From Vagococcus fluvialis bH819 (GTDB lineage Bacteria; Bacillota; Bacilli; Lactobacillales; Vagococcaceae), in contig NZ_FWFD01000008.1 of assembly GCF_900163795.1 (NCBI RefSeq), positions 398,390-462,389 of the forward strand: 64,000 nt of DNA. Direction: 5' to 3'. The notes under the pieces were generated by a model. It saw only the letters and a program-made list of their open reading frames with translations, had not been told where the DNA came from and made no database searches. Made by a program: the position numbers and the translations under genes. This document shows, in pieces, positions 54,160 through 62,686 of this stretch (position 1 is its first letter; the number at the start of each line of letters is the position of its first letter).

Positions 54160-54362
54160 GATAACTCCTCCTCATATATAAAAATTTGACTTATATCCTC
54201 TTGAAAAACTTTAGCAATCTTAAACGCAAGTTCTAGCGATGGTAGATACTTATACTTTTCAATTGAAATAATTGCTTGCCGTGAAACGCCGACTTTTTTA
54301 GCTAAATCTTCTTGTGTCCAATTATTTTTAGCACGATAAACCTTGATATTATTCTGTATCAT
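54156..54362 (-). CDS. XRE-family transcriptional regulator
   Basis: A 68-residue helix-turn-helix protein: NIKVYRAKNNWTQEDLAKKVGVSRQAIISIEKYKYLPSLELAFKIAKVF is a textbook XRE domain with no extra sensor domain, related to the YozG-like small regulators. The ATG at 54362 has GGGG upstream; the earlier in-frame start has none. It is co-translated with the membrane protein that follows. An inverted repeat around its promoter is a likely binding site. Confidence 0.88.
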   Translation of the reverse strand: MIQNNIKVYRAKNNWTQEDLAKKVGVSRQAIISIEKYKYLPSLELAFKIAKVFQEDISQIFIYEEELS

Positions 54363-54395
54363 TTTATTCCCCACCCACATTGATTATCTAAGTAT

Positions 54396-54424
54396 ATTGT
54401 AACGTCTTATTAACTAAATGTAAA
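54396..54424 (-). promoter_or_regulatory. Promoter of the XRE/membrane protein pair
   Basis: On the minus strand TTTACA, 17 bases, TACAAT lies about 35 bases before the XRE start. It overlaps the inverted repeat arms at 54398-54405 and lies next to 54429-54436. Confidence 0.75.
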
Positions 54425-54436
54425 CAAAACGTTACA
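54398..54436. promoter_or_regulatory. Inverted repeat at the XRE promoter
   Basis: TGTAACGT at 54398-54405 and its exact complement ACGTTACA at 54429-54436 flank the promoter spacer, 23 bases apart. The placement fits an operator for autoregulation by the XRE protein. Confidence 0.6.
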
Positions 54437-54443
54437 TTTAGTA

Positions 54444-54476
54444 TAAAAAAAGAAACCCTGATTGCTCAAGGTTTCC
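54444..54476 (-). terminator. Terminator after the nitroreductase gene
   Basis: GAAACC and GGTTTC with inner TGA/TCA pairing form a stem followed by TTTTTTT on the minus strand. Confidence 0.85.
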
Positions 54477-54482
54477 TAATAA

Positions 54483-55079
54483 TTATTTAAAAGTTTTAAA
54501 ACGGTCTGCGTCGTTCATGTACTCTTTTTCGCCAGCTGGTGTTTCGATTGAACCAAATGGCATTTGAGCTCTTAAATTCCAAGAAGCAGGGATTTCCCAT
54601 TCTTTAGCAACCGCATCGTCGATTAATGGGTTGTAATGTTGAATGCTTGCGCCAATATTTTCTTCTGATAAAGCAGTCCAAACGTTTGCTTGAGTTAAGC
54701 CACTTGCTTGTTCTGACCAGATTGGGAAGTTATCAGCATATAAAGCAAATTGTTCTTGTAATGATTTCACGACATCAGTGTCTTCAAAGAACAGAATTGT
54801 TCCTTTACCTGCTGCAAAGCTTTTTAATTTAGCTTGAGTGCCTTCAAATGCTTCTGCTGGTGTTACCACTTTTAAAGCAGTTTCAGTGATACTCCATAAT
54901 TTTTGATTTGATTCTCCAAAAAGAATAACTACACGTTGAGTTTGAGAGTTAAATGATGATGGTGATTCTCTCACAACTTCTTTAATTAAACTTTCTACTT
55001 CTGTTTCAGATAAAGAGATATTTTCTCCTAAGTGGTAGATTGAACGACGTTTTTTTAATGCTGTAATAAAGTTAGACAT
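54483..55079 (-). CDS. Nitroreductase-family flavoprotein
   Basis: A 198-residue FMN enzyme: FITALKKRRSIYHLG and ESPSSFNSQTQRVVILFG are the flavin-binding segments, and NIGASIQHYNPLIDDAVAKEWEIPASWNLRAQMPFG is the oxygen-insensitive nitroreductase type (YdgI/RutE-like group). These reduce nitro compounds or quinones with NAD(P)H. It has AAAGGAAAG upstream of the ATG and lies next to an MFS transporter, possibly a detoxification pair, though they are 109 bp apart. Confidence 0.88.
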   Translation of the reverse strand: MSNFITALKKRRSIYHLGENISLSETEVESLIKEVVRESPSSFNSQTQRVVILFGESNQKLWSITETALKVVTPAEAFEGTQAKLKSFAAGKGTILFFEDTDVVKSLQEQFALYADNFPIWSEQASGLTQANVWTALSEENIGASIQHYNPLIDDAVAKEWEIPASWNLRAQMPFGSIETPAGEKEYMNDADRFKTFK

Positions 55080-55188
55080 ATATTTTCACTTTCCTTTTCG
55101 TTTTTAAGTTTTATTGTTTTGTTAATAAAGCAATAATAACAGCTAACTTTTAGTTAGTAAAATAATATGCTCACTTTTTGTAAGTTTT

Positions 55189-56373
55189 TTAATTTGCTTG
55201 ATATTTCTTTAAGCCAGGAATATTCAACATGATACATAAACTAATAATATAGATAACTGAAAGGAACATCACAACCACTGTTAGTGAGTAATTATCCATT
55301 AAGAAGCCAATCACTACTGATGAGAAACCACCAATGGCACGTCCCACATTCATAATAAAGTTATTGGCTGTGGCTCTAATTTCTGTTGGGTATAAGAAAC
55401 TAATGATTGCACCGTATCCACCGTACATTCCGTTAATAAAGTAACCTACCACAACCGCTGCTAGAAGTAATGACCATTGCCCTTTAGCGAAAGTTAGTAA
55501 GTAGACTGATAGAGCTGAGGCAATTAAGAATAATCCAAATGATAAACGAGGACCTAATTTATCCATAATTGTTCCGAATGTCAGCATCCCTAGTGACATT
55601 CCGAAAATTGTACTAATCATCCATAATGATGAACCTGATACTGATAAGCCTAATTGTTTTTGCATAATCGACGGTAACCAGTTCATCAAACCGAAGTAGC
55701 CTGCGATTTGAACTGTTACCATTAAAGAAAGCCCAACTGTTTGCCAAGTCGTTTTAGCATCTTTAAACAATAAACCAAATTTAGCCTTGTTACCATCTTC
55801 TTTTAATTCTGAAAAATCTTCTGGTTCTTTTAAATCTTTTCTAATCACTAACACTAGTAAAACGGGTAACACACCAATCACATAAAGCATCTTCCAGCCA
55901 AACACTGGGATGATCAATGAGGCCAAAATCGCTGCCATGATTGCTCCAACCTGTCCTCCAATTGCTACAACAGAGGTTGCACGAGCTAAGTGTTTCTTGT
56001 TGAATGTTTCAGAGACAAGAGACATACACGCCCCGTATTCACCACCAGCACCAATTCCTGCGATAAAGCGGAATAAGTAAATCCAATAAATATTACTAGC
56101 AAACATCATTAAGAGTGACGCCACTGAAAAAGTAATAACGGTATAAGAAAAAATTTTCACCCGTCCAAACTTATCCGCTAAAAGTCCAAAAAAAATACCA
56201 CCCACAAGCATCCCTAGGTTGGTTATAGTTGATATAAATCCAGCTTGAACGCTAGTAACATTTAATGAGGTAATAATTGATGATAAAGAAAAAGCTAAAA
56301 ACATGATATCCATATTTTCCAAACCAATTCCTGCTGCTGTTGAGACTAATACTTTACGTTGATATTTCGACAC
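55189..56373 (-). CDS. MFS transporter
   Basis: A 394-residue protein with about 12 membrane segments. GLLADKFGRVKIF is the loop 2-3 MFS signature, and EYGACMSLVSETFNKKHLARA and FLYPTEIRATANNF match the aromatic acid/sugar-acid symporter (AAHS) branch. The substrate is unknown. The start is GTG at 56373 with GGGGAAG upstream; a nearby ATG is out of frame. About 250 bp of AT-rich DNA and then the 123-bp repeat array lie upstream. Confidence 0.85.
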   Translation of the reverse strand: MSKYQRKVLVSTAAGIGLENMDIMFLAFSLSSIITSLNVTSVQAGFISTITNLGMLVGGIFFGLLADKFGRVKIFSYTVITFSVASLLMMFASNIYWIYLFRFIAGIGAGGEYGACMSLVSETFNKKHLARATSVVAIGGQVGAIMAAILASLIIPVFGWKMLYVIGVLPVLLVLVIRKDLKEPEDFSELKEDGNKAKFGLLFKDAKTTWQTVGLSLMVTVQIAGYFGLMNWLPSIMQKQLGLSVSGSSLWMISTIFGMSLGMLTFGTIMDKLGPRLSFGLFLIASALSVYLLTFAKGQWSLLLAAVVVGYFINGMYGGYGAIISFLYPTEIRATANNFIMNVGRAIGGFSSVVIGFLMDNYSLTVVVMFLSVIYIISLCIMLNIPGLKKYQAN

Positions 56374-56620
56374 AATCCATCTTCCCCTTTTTTTCCATTT
56401 TTACTATTAAATCATATTTCAAAATAGAATAAAAGACAAAAATATATTAATAGTCCATTTTCTTTTAAATGTTAAATTAAGAGTATTAGGCAAAAAAGAA
56501 AGTTTCGATCATTTTATCCGCTATCTTTTTTACAATCAAACGAAAAAAATAGTTAAATCTATTTTTTTGTTATTTTTACCCAAAGATCTAAAACAAAACA
56601 CTCATTAATATTTAATATAA
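56374..56620. other. AT-rich gap between the MFS gene and the repeat array
   Basis: No gene is credible. A low-GC hairpin (AAAAAAATAG / CTATTTTTTT) lies at about 56553-56580 and could act as a weak terminator. The MFS promoter should lie at the left end, but I see no good match to the consensus. Confidence 0.4.
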
Positions 56621-57020
56621 GAGTGATGAAAAAGGCGTCTAACTCCAAGCAACTGGAGGAACTTAAAAACAGTCCGTGCTCTTGGGACTTTTTTTAAGTT
56701 TTGAAGTTGTCGTAGGAGTTGCCTTTTGAATCCAGACTATCAAGAGTGATGAAAAAGGCGTCTAACTCCAAGCAACTGGAGGAACTTAAAAATAGTCCGT
56801 GCTCTTGGGACTTTTTTTAAGTTTTGAAGTTGTCGTAGGAGTTGCCTTTTGAATCCAGACTATCAAGAGTGATGAAAAAGGCGTCTAACTCCAAGCAACT
56901 GGAGGAACTTAAAAATAGTCCGTGCTCTTGGGACTTTTTTTAAGTTTTGAAGTTGTCGTAGGAGTTGCCTTTTGAATCCAGACTATCAAGAGTGATGAAA
57001 AAGGCGTTTAACTCCAAGTA
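56621..57020 (+). repeat. Tandem array of a 123-bp palindromic element (3.25 copies)
   Basis: Units start at 56621, 56744 and 56867 with an exact 123-bp period, and a fourth begins at 56990 and stops after about 30 bases. The units are almost identical (a C/T change follows CTTAAAAA). Each can fold into a long imperfect stem: AAAAGGC..AACTCC..CAACT..AACTTAAAAA..AGTCC pairs in order with GGACT..TTTTTAAGTT..AGTTG..GGAGTTGCCTTTT. CTCCA-AGCAAC-TGGAG is an alternative local hairpin. Confidence 0.95.
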
Positions 57021-57028
57021 AGAGAAAA

Positions 57029-57067
57029 GAAAAAATCCACTTCCAGAGGTTACCCTAAAAGTAGATT
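57029..57067 (-). terminator. Terminator after the SsuABC-like operon
   Basis: On the minus strand AATCTACTT pairs with AAGTGGATT (one G-U) around a long loop, followed by TTTTTCTTTTC. It lies directly after the permease stop and next to the repeat array. Confidence 0.8.
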
Positions 57068-57073
57068 CTTATT

Positions 57074-57823
57074 CTATATACTCTCACGCCATCTCAACAG
57101 TCGTCTCTCTAGTAAATCAATTCCTAAAAACAGCAGAAAGGCAACAGCACTTAACACCAAAATACCACTATACATATCTAAATAATCAAGTCGCCCCCAA
57201 GCATCCATTACAAAATACCCCAGTCCAAATTGCGTACCGTAAACTTCGGTAAAGAAAAGAATCGCAATCGCTGTTCCTAAGGCAATTCGAATCGCACTTA
57301 AAATTGAAGCAACACCTGCTGGTAAGGTAATTTCTACAAATTGCTGTAGCGAACTTGCTCCTAGCACTTGCAGATTTTTATAGTAACTTTCAGGAATCGC
57401 CTTAATCCCATCTCGCACAGATAAAATCACTTGAAACACCACAATCAGCGTAATCAAAATAATTTTAGATAAATTTCCTAAACCAAATAACAGCATAATA
57501 ATTGGTAATAACGCAATTTTAGGGATGGGATAGGTTAGATAAACAATCGGATCAAGTAAACGATTCATGATTTCCACACGCCCCATTAAAAGACCAATAC
57601 CAAAACCAAGGACTACTGCGATTAACATACCCCAAAATAAGCGAACCAAACTATTATAAACATGTAACCCTAAGTTTGCCATATCCATTTGAAAAAGGTG
57701 CTGATATACAGTCACAGGACTTGGTAGCATCTCTTGCTTCAAACGCCAACTAGCTAAAGCCCACAGAGTATTTAAGATTAAAAAGGCAAGTAGAGCATGT
57801 ATTCCTCTATTTTTCTTTGTCAT
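57074..57823 (-). CDS. ABC transporter permease (SsuC/TauC/NrtB family)
   Basis: A 249-residue membrane protein with about six segments. GFGIGLLMGR and the EAA-type motif KNLQVLGASSLQQFVEITLPAGVASILSAIRIALG belong to permeases of the nitrate/sulfonate/taurine and thiamine-precursor transporters. It overlaps the ATPase gene by 17 bases and closes the three-gene operon. Substrate is uncertain. Confidence 0.9.
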   Translation of the reverse strand: MTKKNRGIHALLAFLILNTLWALASWRLKQEMLPSPVTVYQHLFQMDMANLGLHVYNSLVRLFWGMLIAVVLGFGIGLLMGRVEIMNRLLDPIVYLTYPIPKIALLPIIMLLFGLGNLSKIILITLIVVFQVILSVRDGIKAIPESYYKNLQVLGASSLQQFVEITLPAGVASILSAIRIALGTAIAILFFTEVYGTQFGLGYFVMDAWGRLDYLDMYSGILVLSAVAFLLFLGIDLLERRLLRWRESI

Positions 57824-58553
57824 ACCCGGTCAGCACCTCTCTTATCTCTTGAATAGTTTGATAAAAGGAGTCACTCAAGCGTTTCTCTTCAAGAGCTAAT
57901 GAAAAACTTGGGTTGTCCCAAATCCTAATTATCTCCCCAGGTTTTCCAGACAATAAGGCAATTTTACTCCCTAAGAAAACTGCCTCTTCCACATCATGAG
58001 TAATCACAATCGTTGGGGCTTGTCGTTTCTGCCATTCATCTAAAAAAAGAGCCTGCATCTTTTCCCGTGTGATAGCATCAAGGGCTGAAAATGGTTCATC
58101 TAGTAAATATAAATCGGAATTCATGACCATCGCTCTAGCAATTGACACCCGTTGTTGTTGCCCACCACTAAGTTGGTGTGGGTATTTTTTTAGTAATTCT
58201 CCTAATCCAAGCTCAGAAACTAATTTTTCAAACGTTGCTTTCTCACTTGCTACTTTCCCTCTAATTTTCAATCCCATATTAATGTTATCCGCCACGGTTT
58301 TCCATGGTAGTAACCCATAATTTTGAGGAATCCAACCAATCGTTTGTTTTTTCGTGTCAATTTTTTGACCATTCAGTAAAATATCTCCTGAAACAATTGG
58401 ATGCAAATTGGTAATACTATTAATCAACGTTGATTTCCCCGTACCACTAGGGCCAATCAATGCCAAAATCTCAGTTTTTTTGACTTCTAAATCAATATTT
58501 TTTAAGACCACTTGCTCATAGTAAGCAGTGGTTATATTTTTAATTTCTAACAT
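57807..58553 (-). CDS. ABC transporter ATP-binding protein (SsuB/TauB/NrtD family)
   Basis: A 248-residue ATPase: Walker A GPSGTGKST, Q-loop WIPQNYGLLPW, signature LSGGQQQR, Walker B LYLLDEPFSALD and switch ITHDVEEAVFLG. The YGLLPW segment is typical of the SsuB/TauB group. It lies between the substrate-binding lipoprotein gene (3 bases apart) and the permease. Confidence 0.92.
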   Translation of the reverse strand: MLEIKNITTAYYEQVVLKNIDLEVKKTEILALIGPSGTGKSTLINSITNLHPIVSGDILLNGQKIDTKKQTIGWIPQNYGLLPWKTVADNINMGLKIRGKVASEKATFEKLVSELGLGELLKKYPHQLSGGQQQRVSIARAMVMNSDLYLLDEPFSALDAITREKMQALFLDEWQKRQAPTIVITHDVEEAVFLGSKIALLSGKPGEIIRIWDNPSFSLALEEKRLSDSFYQTIQEIREVLTGYDKEK

Positions 58554-58556
58554 GGA

Positions 58557-59519
58557 TTAATCCTTTAATAATGGACTTAAAATATCTGAAGCCTTAAATT
58601 CTTTTTTATAAATCCCTTGCTCTTCAGACCAGTTAAAAGCATTCGTTAACTGCTCTTCTTCAATTTGTTTAGCATGTGTATACTCAGGTAATTTCACTTG
58701 GTCTTTAATTTCATCTGTAAAACCAATTTTTTCTTTTAACACATCATAGTAATCATCTAATTTATGCTCATTAATGTAGTCCACACCTTTGTTATAACCA
58801 CGGTAAAACGCTTCAACTGCCTCTTTGTTATCTTTCAAACTCTCAGCTGTAAAGCCAAATACAGTAGCATGAATCCCCATCTCACTACTATTACCTAATT
58901 CTTTCAACCCACTAGAAAGACCAATCGTTCTAAAAGGTTCAGGAACAACCGTTGCATCTAATTTTTGATTTTTAACTAACTCAATTCGAACTGGAATTTG
59001 AGGAACTTCTTCATATCCAACTTTACTAGGGTCAATGTTTTCTTTTTTCAAAGCCTCATTTAAAAAGTAGTAAGGTGCTTGGTTTTTCAAATGCCCCACT
59101 TTTTTACCTTCTAAATCAGCTAAATTTTTAATCTCATCATTTCCAGTTAAAATCGAAAAATTGCCAATGGATTGACTAACCACTTTCACGTCCATACCAC
59201 CTTGTAGATACGTGCTTAAAGCGATTAAATCCGTATTAGCGCCATCTAAGTTCCCACTTGATAAAGCCGCATCACGATCTTTGGGTGATTTGAAACTTTG
59301 TAAATCTAAATCCAAGCCTTCTTCTTTAAAGAAACCTTTTTTATCTGCAATATAAACAGGCAAACTATCTACTGCTGGCATGGTTCCTACGCTAAGAGAT
59401 AAGTTTTTTTCCTCTTTTTTATCTTTTGTAGATTCTTTAGCTGGCTTTTCAGTTCCACAACTTACTAACACCACTGAAACTGCAGCCAAAAGACCTAACA
59501 ATACTGTACTTTTCTTCAT
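58557..59519 (-). CDS. ABC transporter substrate-binding lipoprotein (SsuA/NMT1-like)
   Basis: A 320-residue lipoprotein with signal peptide and lipobox VLVSCG, so the mature protein is anchored by a lipid-modified Cys. SVGTMPAVDSLPVYIADKKGFFKEEGLDL matches SsuA/NMT1-type proteins that bind sulfonates, nitrate, taurine or pyrimidine precursors. Nothing here fixes the ligand, and no metabolic gene shares the operon. Confidence 0.88.
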   Translation of the reverse strand: MKKSTVLLGLLAAVSVVLVSCGTEKPAKESTKDKKEEKNLSLSVGTMPAVDSLPVYIADKKGFFKEEGLDLDLQSFKSPKDRDAALSSGNLDGANTDLIALSTYLQGGMDVKVVSQSIGNFSILTGNDEIKNLADLEGKKVGHLKNQAPYYFLNEALKKENIDPSKVGYEEVPQIPVRIELVKNQKLDATVVPEPFRTIGLSSGLKELGNSSEMGIHATVFGFTAESLKDNKEAVEAFYRGYNKGVDYINEHKLDDYYDVLKEKIGFTDEIKDQVKLPEYTHAKQIEEEQLTNAFNWSEEQGIYKKEFKASDILSPLLKD

Positions 59520-59823
59520 TTATCCCAATCTCCTTATACATTTTTTTAATGAATCACTTTGTTTAAAATACCACAAACTAAACTTTTTTTCTAGGAAAGC
59601 TGACTTAAAAATCAACTTCTCTTTACTTTCCCCACTCACTTTCTCTATAAGAACGAATCATTAAACGTTTTGGAATAATTTCTATTTTTCTGCCAACAAC
59701 CCTTCCTATTTTGACACTATCTTTACTTTCAATTCATAAAGTACTAAAATGAACATAAGGCTCATACTTTATTATAAGCTAACAGTAATTATAATAAAAA
59801 TTCCCCCACATTGAGGTGACAAA
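59520..59823. other. Intergenic region between the SsuA-like gene and the 59824 gene
   Basis: About 304 bp hold the promoter of the SsuABC-like operon at the left, a decayed gene end on the minus strand (59623-59733) with its terminator-like repeat (59593-59618), and the promoter of the 59824 gene at the right. No other gene is seen. Confidence 0.5.
59623..59733 (-). pseudogene. Remnant of a LacI-type regulator C-terminus
   Basis: On the minus strand 36 codons end in TAA and read ...SVKIGRVVGRKIEIIPKRL, then MIRSYRES, which resembles the closing segment of LacI/GalR-family regulators (a conserved P-x-L-I-R-x-S ending). A TGA precedes it and nothing coherent lies upstream. A GAAGTTGA/TCAGCTTTC hairpin follows it, as after a complete gene. 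It suggests a gene lost by deletion. The family match is by eye. Confidence 0.35.
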
Positions 59824-60030
59824 ATGGATTTTATTAAACAATATAAATTTGAAGTAGTAGGACTTGTTGCAGGACTTATCATATTAATCATCGGTTTAGT
59901 TTCTGGAACAGAGCTCGTCCTATTCAAGATGGACGGCTTCTATTTTTTCATGATTGGTATTCTATTAATTATCGCTAGTGCCGGTTCCATAATTTCTAAA
60001 AGAAAAGAAGAAAAAAAAGCCAATTCTTAA
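59824..60030 (+). CDS. Small membrane protein of unknown function
   Basis: A 68-residue protein with two predicted membrane segments (VVGLVAGLIILIIGLVSG and FYFFMIGILLIIASAGSII) and a Lys/Glu-rich tail (KRKEEKKANS) that should face the cytoplasm. The ATG has GAGGTGAC upstream and a strong terminator follows, so it is a real single-gene unit. I do not recognise the family. Confidence 0.75.
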   Translation: MDFIKQYKFEVVGLVAGLIILIIGLVSGTELVLFKMDGFYFFMIGILLIIASAGSIISKRKEEKKANS

Positions 60031-60051
60031 AATAAGAATCGGCTTTTTTTA
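60013..60051. terminator. Bidirectional terminator between the 59824 gene and oppA
   Basis: AAAGCC..ATTCTT and AAGAAT..GGCTTT pair with one mismatch around AAAAT, followed by TTTTTTTATT. The two genes converge on it. Confidence 0.88.
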
Positions 60052-60074
60052 TTATTAGAGTAAGGATCTTCACT

Positions 60075-61715
60075 TTACTCTTTTGAAACATTTTTATAAT
60101 ACGGACTACCTAACGCTCGGTAAACCAAATTTTTGACCTCAGGTTTAACTAAGAAACTCTCACTACTTTGATAAAGAGGTGTATAAGGTAATTCTTCCAT
60201 CATGCGTTTATGAGCCTCAATCAGCGTATCCCAACGTTTGGCATTGTCATTAGAATAAGTTGTCGAAGACTCTTCTAAAAGTTTAGCATAGGTTTCATCT
60301 TCCCACTTACCATAATTTTGAACCGTTCCAGTATTAGCCAGCTGTAAGAAATCATAAGGATCACCAAATGTCGCTGCCCAACCTGCTAATACGACATCAA
60401 AATCACCCTTAGACATTTTATCTAAACGGTTGGCAAATGGAACCGTGCTAACATTTACTTTTAGACCCTCTAACTCACCTTCAAGCGTTCCCTGTAAGTA
60501 CTCTGCTGTCTTCTTAGCTAAGTCTGTATCAGACGCTAGTAAGCTAAATTCTAGCTTTTCACTACCTAACTCTTTTTTAGCTTTGGCCCATGCCGCTTTA
60601 GCTTCTTTACTTCCTGATTTTATCAACTTGCCAGATTCCTTAGCAAAGTCTTTTCCTGTTTCAGGATTAGTAATTCCCGTTGGAACAAAGCCTTCAATAA
60701 CTTTAGAGCCATCCCCTAAAATACTATTAACTAACTGTTCCGAATCAATCGCATACGTAATTGCTTCACGGACATTTTTGTTAGCAACTAATTTATTTTT
60801 AAGATTATATTGTAAATAATAAGTTGACGGATACTCTCGGATTACTAGATCCTTATTATCTGCTTGTTGTTGTGCAAACTCACCCTTCACTTGAATGATA
60901 TCCACTTCATCAGCTTGGAACATATTTAAACTCGTTCCATTTTCTTTAACCACCTGGACATCAATCTCATCTAATTTAACTTCTTTTGCTTTACGGTACT
61001 GATCATTTTTTACATACTTCCATGAGATATTCGTTCCATCCCAATCAGCTAGTTTAAACGCACCATTGTAAACTAAATTCTCACTACTTGTCGCATACTT
61101 ATCTCCTTTTTCTTCAACCGTCTTTTGATGTTGAGGATAGAAAGTCGGCTTAGCTAAAAGAGAACTTAAGTATGGAATCGGATGATCTAACGCAATTTCT
61201 AAAGTATAATCATCTTTTGCCGTAACACCTAATTCAGTTGGTGCTTTCTCTCCTTTTTTGATTGCCTCGTAATTTTTAAAACCTTCAAATAAATGAGCAT
61301 ACTCAGAAGCAGTCTTCGGGTCCGCTGAACGTTGCCATGAGTAGACAAAATCATGAGCTGTTACAGGATCTCCATTACTCCACTTACCGTCTTCTTTTAA
61401 TTCGATCGTGTACTTTTTACCCTCATCTGTTGGTTCAACTACCGACTTAGCCAAAGCTGGCTGACTCGTACTATCATCAGCAAACTCGTATAGTCCTTCC
61501 ATTACCTGGCTAATAGCAGAAAAACTCACCACATCTGTCGCCTTAGATAAATCCATTGTTGGTAATTCAGCAGATTCGACTACTTTTAATGTTTTTGATT
61601 CAGTTTTACTCTCTTTTTTGGTATCCTTCTTATCTTTTGACTCATTATTACCACACGCAACTAATAATGTTAAAGATGCTACCATCATCCCCTGAACTAT
61701 TCGCTTCATTTTCAT
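60075..61715 (-). CDS. oppA: Oligopeptide ABC transporter substrate-binding lipoprotein (OppA-like)
   Basis: A 546-residue solute-binding protein with a signal peptide and lipobox LLVACGN, a long Lys/Ser-rich linker, and the SBP family 5 body (LYEFADDSTSQPALAKSV, EDGKWSNGDPVTAHDFVYSWQR, VREAITYAIDSEQLV). It binds peptides outside the membrane and hands them to an Opp permease. No permease or ATPase gene is adjacent, so it is an orphan that may use the oppDFB transporter at the left end. ATG behind GGGGAG; a near-consensus promoter lies upstream. Specificity is unknown. Confidence 0.9.
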   Translation of the reverse strand: MKMKRIVQGMMVASLTLLVACGNNESKDKKDTKKESKTESKTLKVVESAELPTMDLSKATDVVSFSAISQVMEGLYEFADDSTSQPALAKSVVEPTDEGKKYTIELKEDGKWSNGDPVTAHDFVYSWQRSADPKTASEYAHLFEGFKNYEAIKKGEKAPTELGVTAKDDYTLEIALDHPIPYLSSLLAKPTFYPQHQKTVEEKGDKYATSSENLVYNGAFKLADWDGTNISWKYVKNDQYRKAKEVKLDEIDVQVVKENGTSLNMFQADEVDIIQVKGEFAQQQADNKDLVIREYPSTYYLQYNLKNKLVANKNVREAITYAIDSEQLVNSILGDGSKVIEGFVPTGITNPETGKDFAKESGKLIKSGSKEAKAAWAKAKKELGSEKLEFSLLASDTDLAKKTAEYLQGTLEGELEGLKVNVSTVPFANRLDKMSKGDFDVVLAGWAATFGDPYDFLQLANTGTVQNYGKWEDETYAKLLEESSTTYSNDNAKRWDTLIEAHKRMMEELPYTPLYQSSESFLVKPEVKNLVYRALGSPYYKNVSKE

Positions 61716-61772
61716 AAATTGTCTCCCCTTTTTTCATTAGAATAAGATTAGAAATATTAGAATTTGATAATA

Positions 61773-61801
61773 ATATTATCTGTGTTCTTTATTAAAGTCA
61801 A
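61773..61801 (-). promoter_or_regulatory. Near-consensus promoter of oppA
   Basis: On the minus strand TTGACT, 17 bases, TAATAT lies about 60 bases upstream of the ATG. Confidence 0.8.
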
Positions 61802-61920
61802 GATAATTACCTTATCATTTGTAAAAAAACATAAAATATCGTATATTAAACTTAATAAAACTTATAAATACTTATGTATTAATCTCTAGAGATCACAAAA
61901 AATTATAAGGTGGTAAGAAA

Positions 61921-62670
61921 ATGAACCAAAATGAACGACTCCTTGAAATCATTACCTTACTCGAAAAAAAGGAACACATTCAACAAGAAGAACTCATGAC
62001 ATATTTTAATATTTCCAAAGATACAGCTAGAAGAGATATTTTAAAATTATTAGAAAAAGATCTTGTCGAACGAACGAAAGGAGGGATACAACTTCCCATA
62101 ATAAAAAAACAGATCACAGAATATCAAAATCGATTAGTAAAAAACAGCCAAGCAAAAAAAAATATAATAAAAAAAGCACAACAACTCATCCTAGAAAATC
62201 AGACTATTTGGTTAGATGTCTCAACTACAATCGAACTACTAGGACAAGATAACACTTATAAAACAAACCTTTTTGTCACTAATTCAGTCGACAATGCCAT
62301 CAGTTTCTCTGAAAATAAAAATAACGTTTACCTGCTTAGTGGCTATTATCAACCTAAATCCCATTTACTCAATGGGCCGATGATTATGTCTCAATTAACT
62401 CATTTTTACTTTGATATAGCTTTTATCGGCGCATCTGGAATTTCTGAGGAGGGAATATTCTTTGATGAATTAGACGACATAGAATTACACCAACAACTAA
62501 GACAGCAAGCAAAAAAAATTATCTTACTAGTCGATGACAGTAAAATAAATCAAACAACCTCTTTCAAAATAAACTGGGAAAATATCGATACACTCATTAC
62601 CAACAAAGATTTACCAAAAGAAATAGAAAATAAATTAATAACACATAATATCAAAATACTAACTAAATAG
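61921..62670 (+). CDS. DeoR-family transcriptional regulator
   Basis: A 249-residue repressor-type protein. The N-terminal helix-turn-helix (NERLLEIITLLEKKEHIQQEELMTYFNISKDTARRDILKLLEKDLVERTKGG) is the DeoR signature, followed by a sugar-phosphate-binding DeoR_C domain (IWLDVSTTIELLG, FIGASGISEEGIFF, ILLVDDSKIN). It lies 16 bases before nagA, so it probably controls nagA in response to a phosphorylated amino sugar. ATG has AAGGTGG upstream. Confidence 0.9.
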   Translation: MNQNERLLEIITLLEKKEHIQQEELMTYFNISKDTARRDILKLLEKDLVERTKGGIQLPIIKKQITEYQNRLVKNSQAKKNIIKKAQQLILENQTIWLDVSTTIELLGQDNTYKTNLFVTNSVDNAISFSENKNNVYLLSGYYQPKSHLLNGPMIMSQLTHFYFDIAFIGASGISEEGIFFDELDDIELHQQLRQQAKKIILLVDDSKINQTTSFKINWENIDTLITNKDLPKEIENKLITHNIKILTK

Positions 62671-62686
62671 GGGATGCTAAACATAT

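Noticed and set aside
56621..57020. An origin of replication or iteron array
   Set aside because: The unit is 123 bp and palindromic, not a short iteron, and no replication initiator gene or DnaA box cluster is near.
57074..59519. A riboswitch-controlled thiamine or sulfonate importer
   Set aside because: I found no TPP-type or other riboswitch sequence upstream of the first gene, and no pathway gene fixes the substrate.
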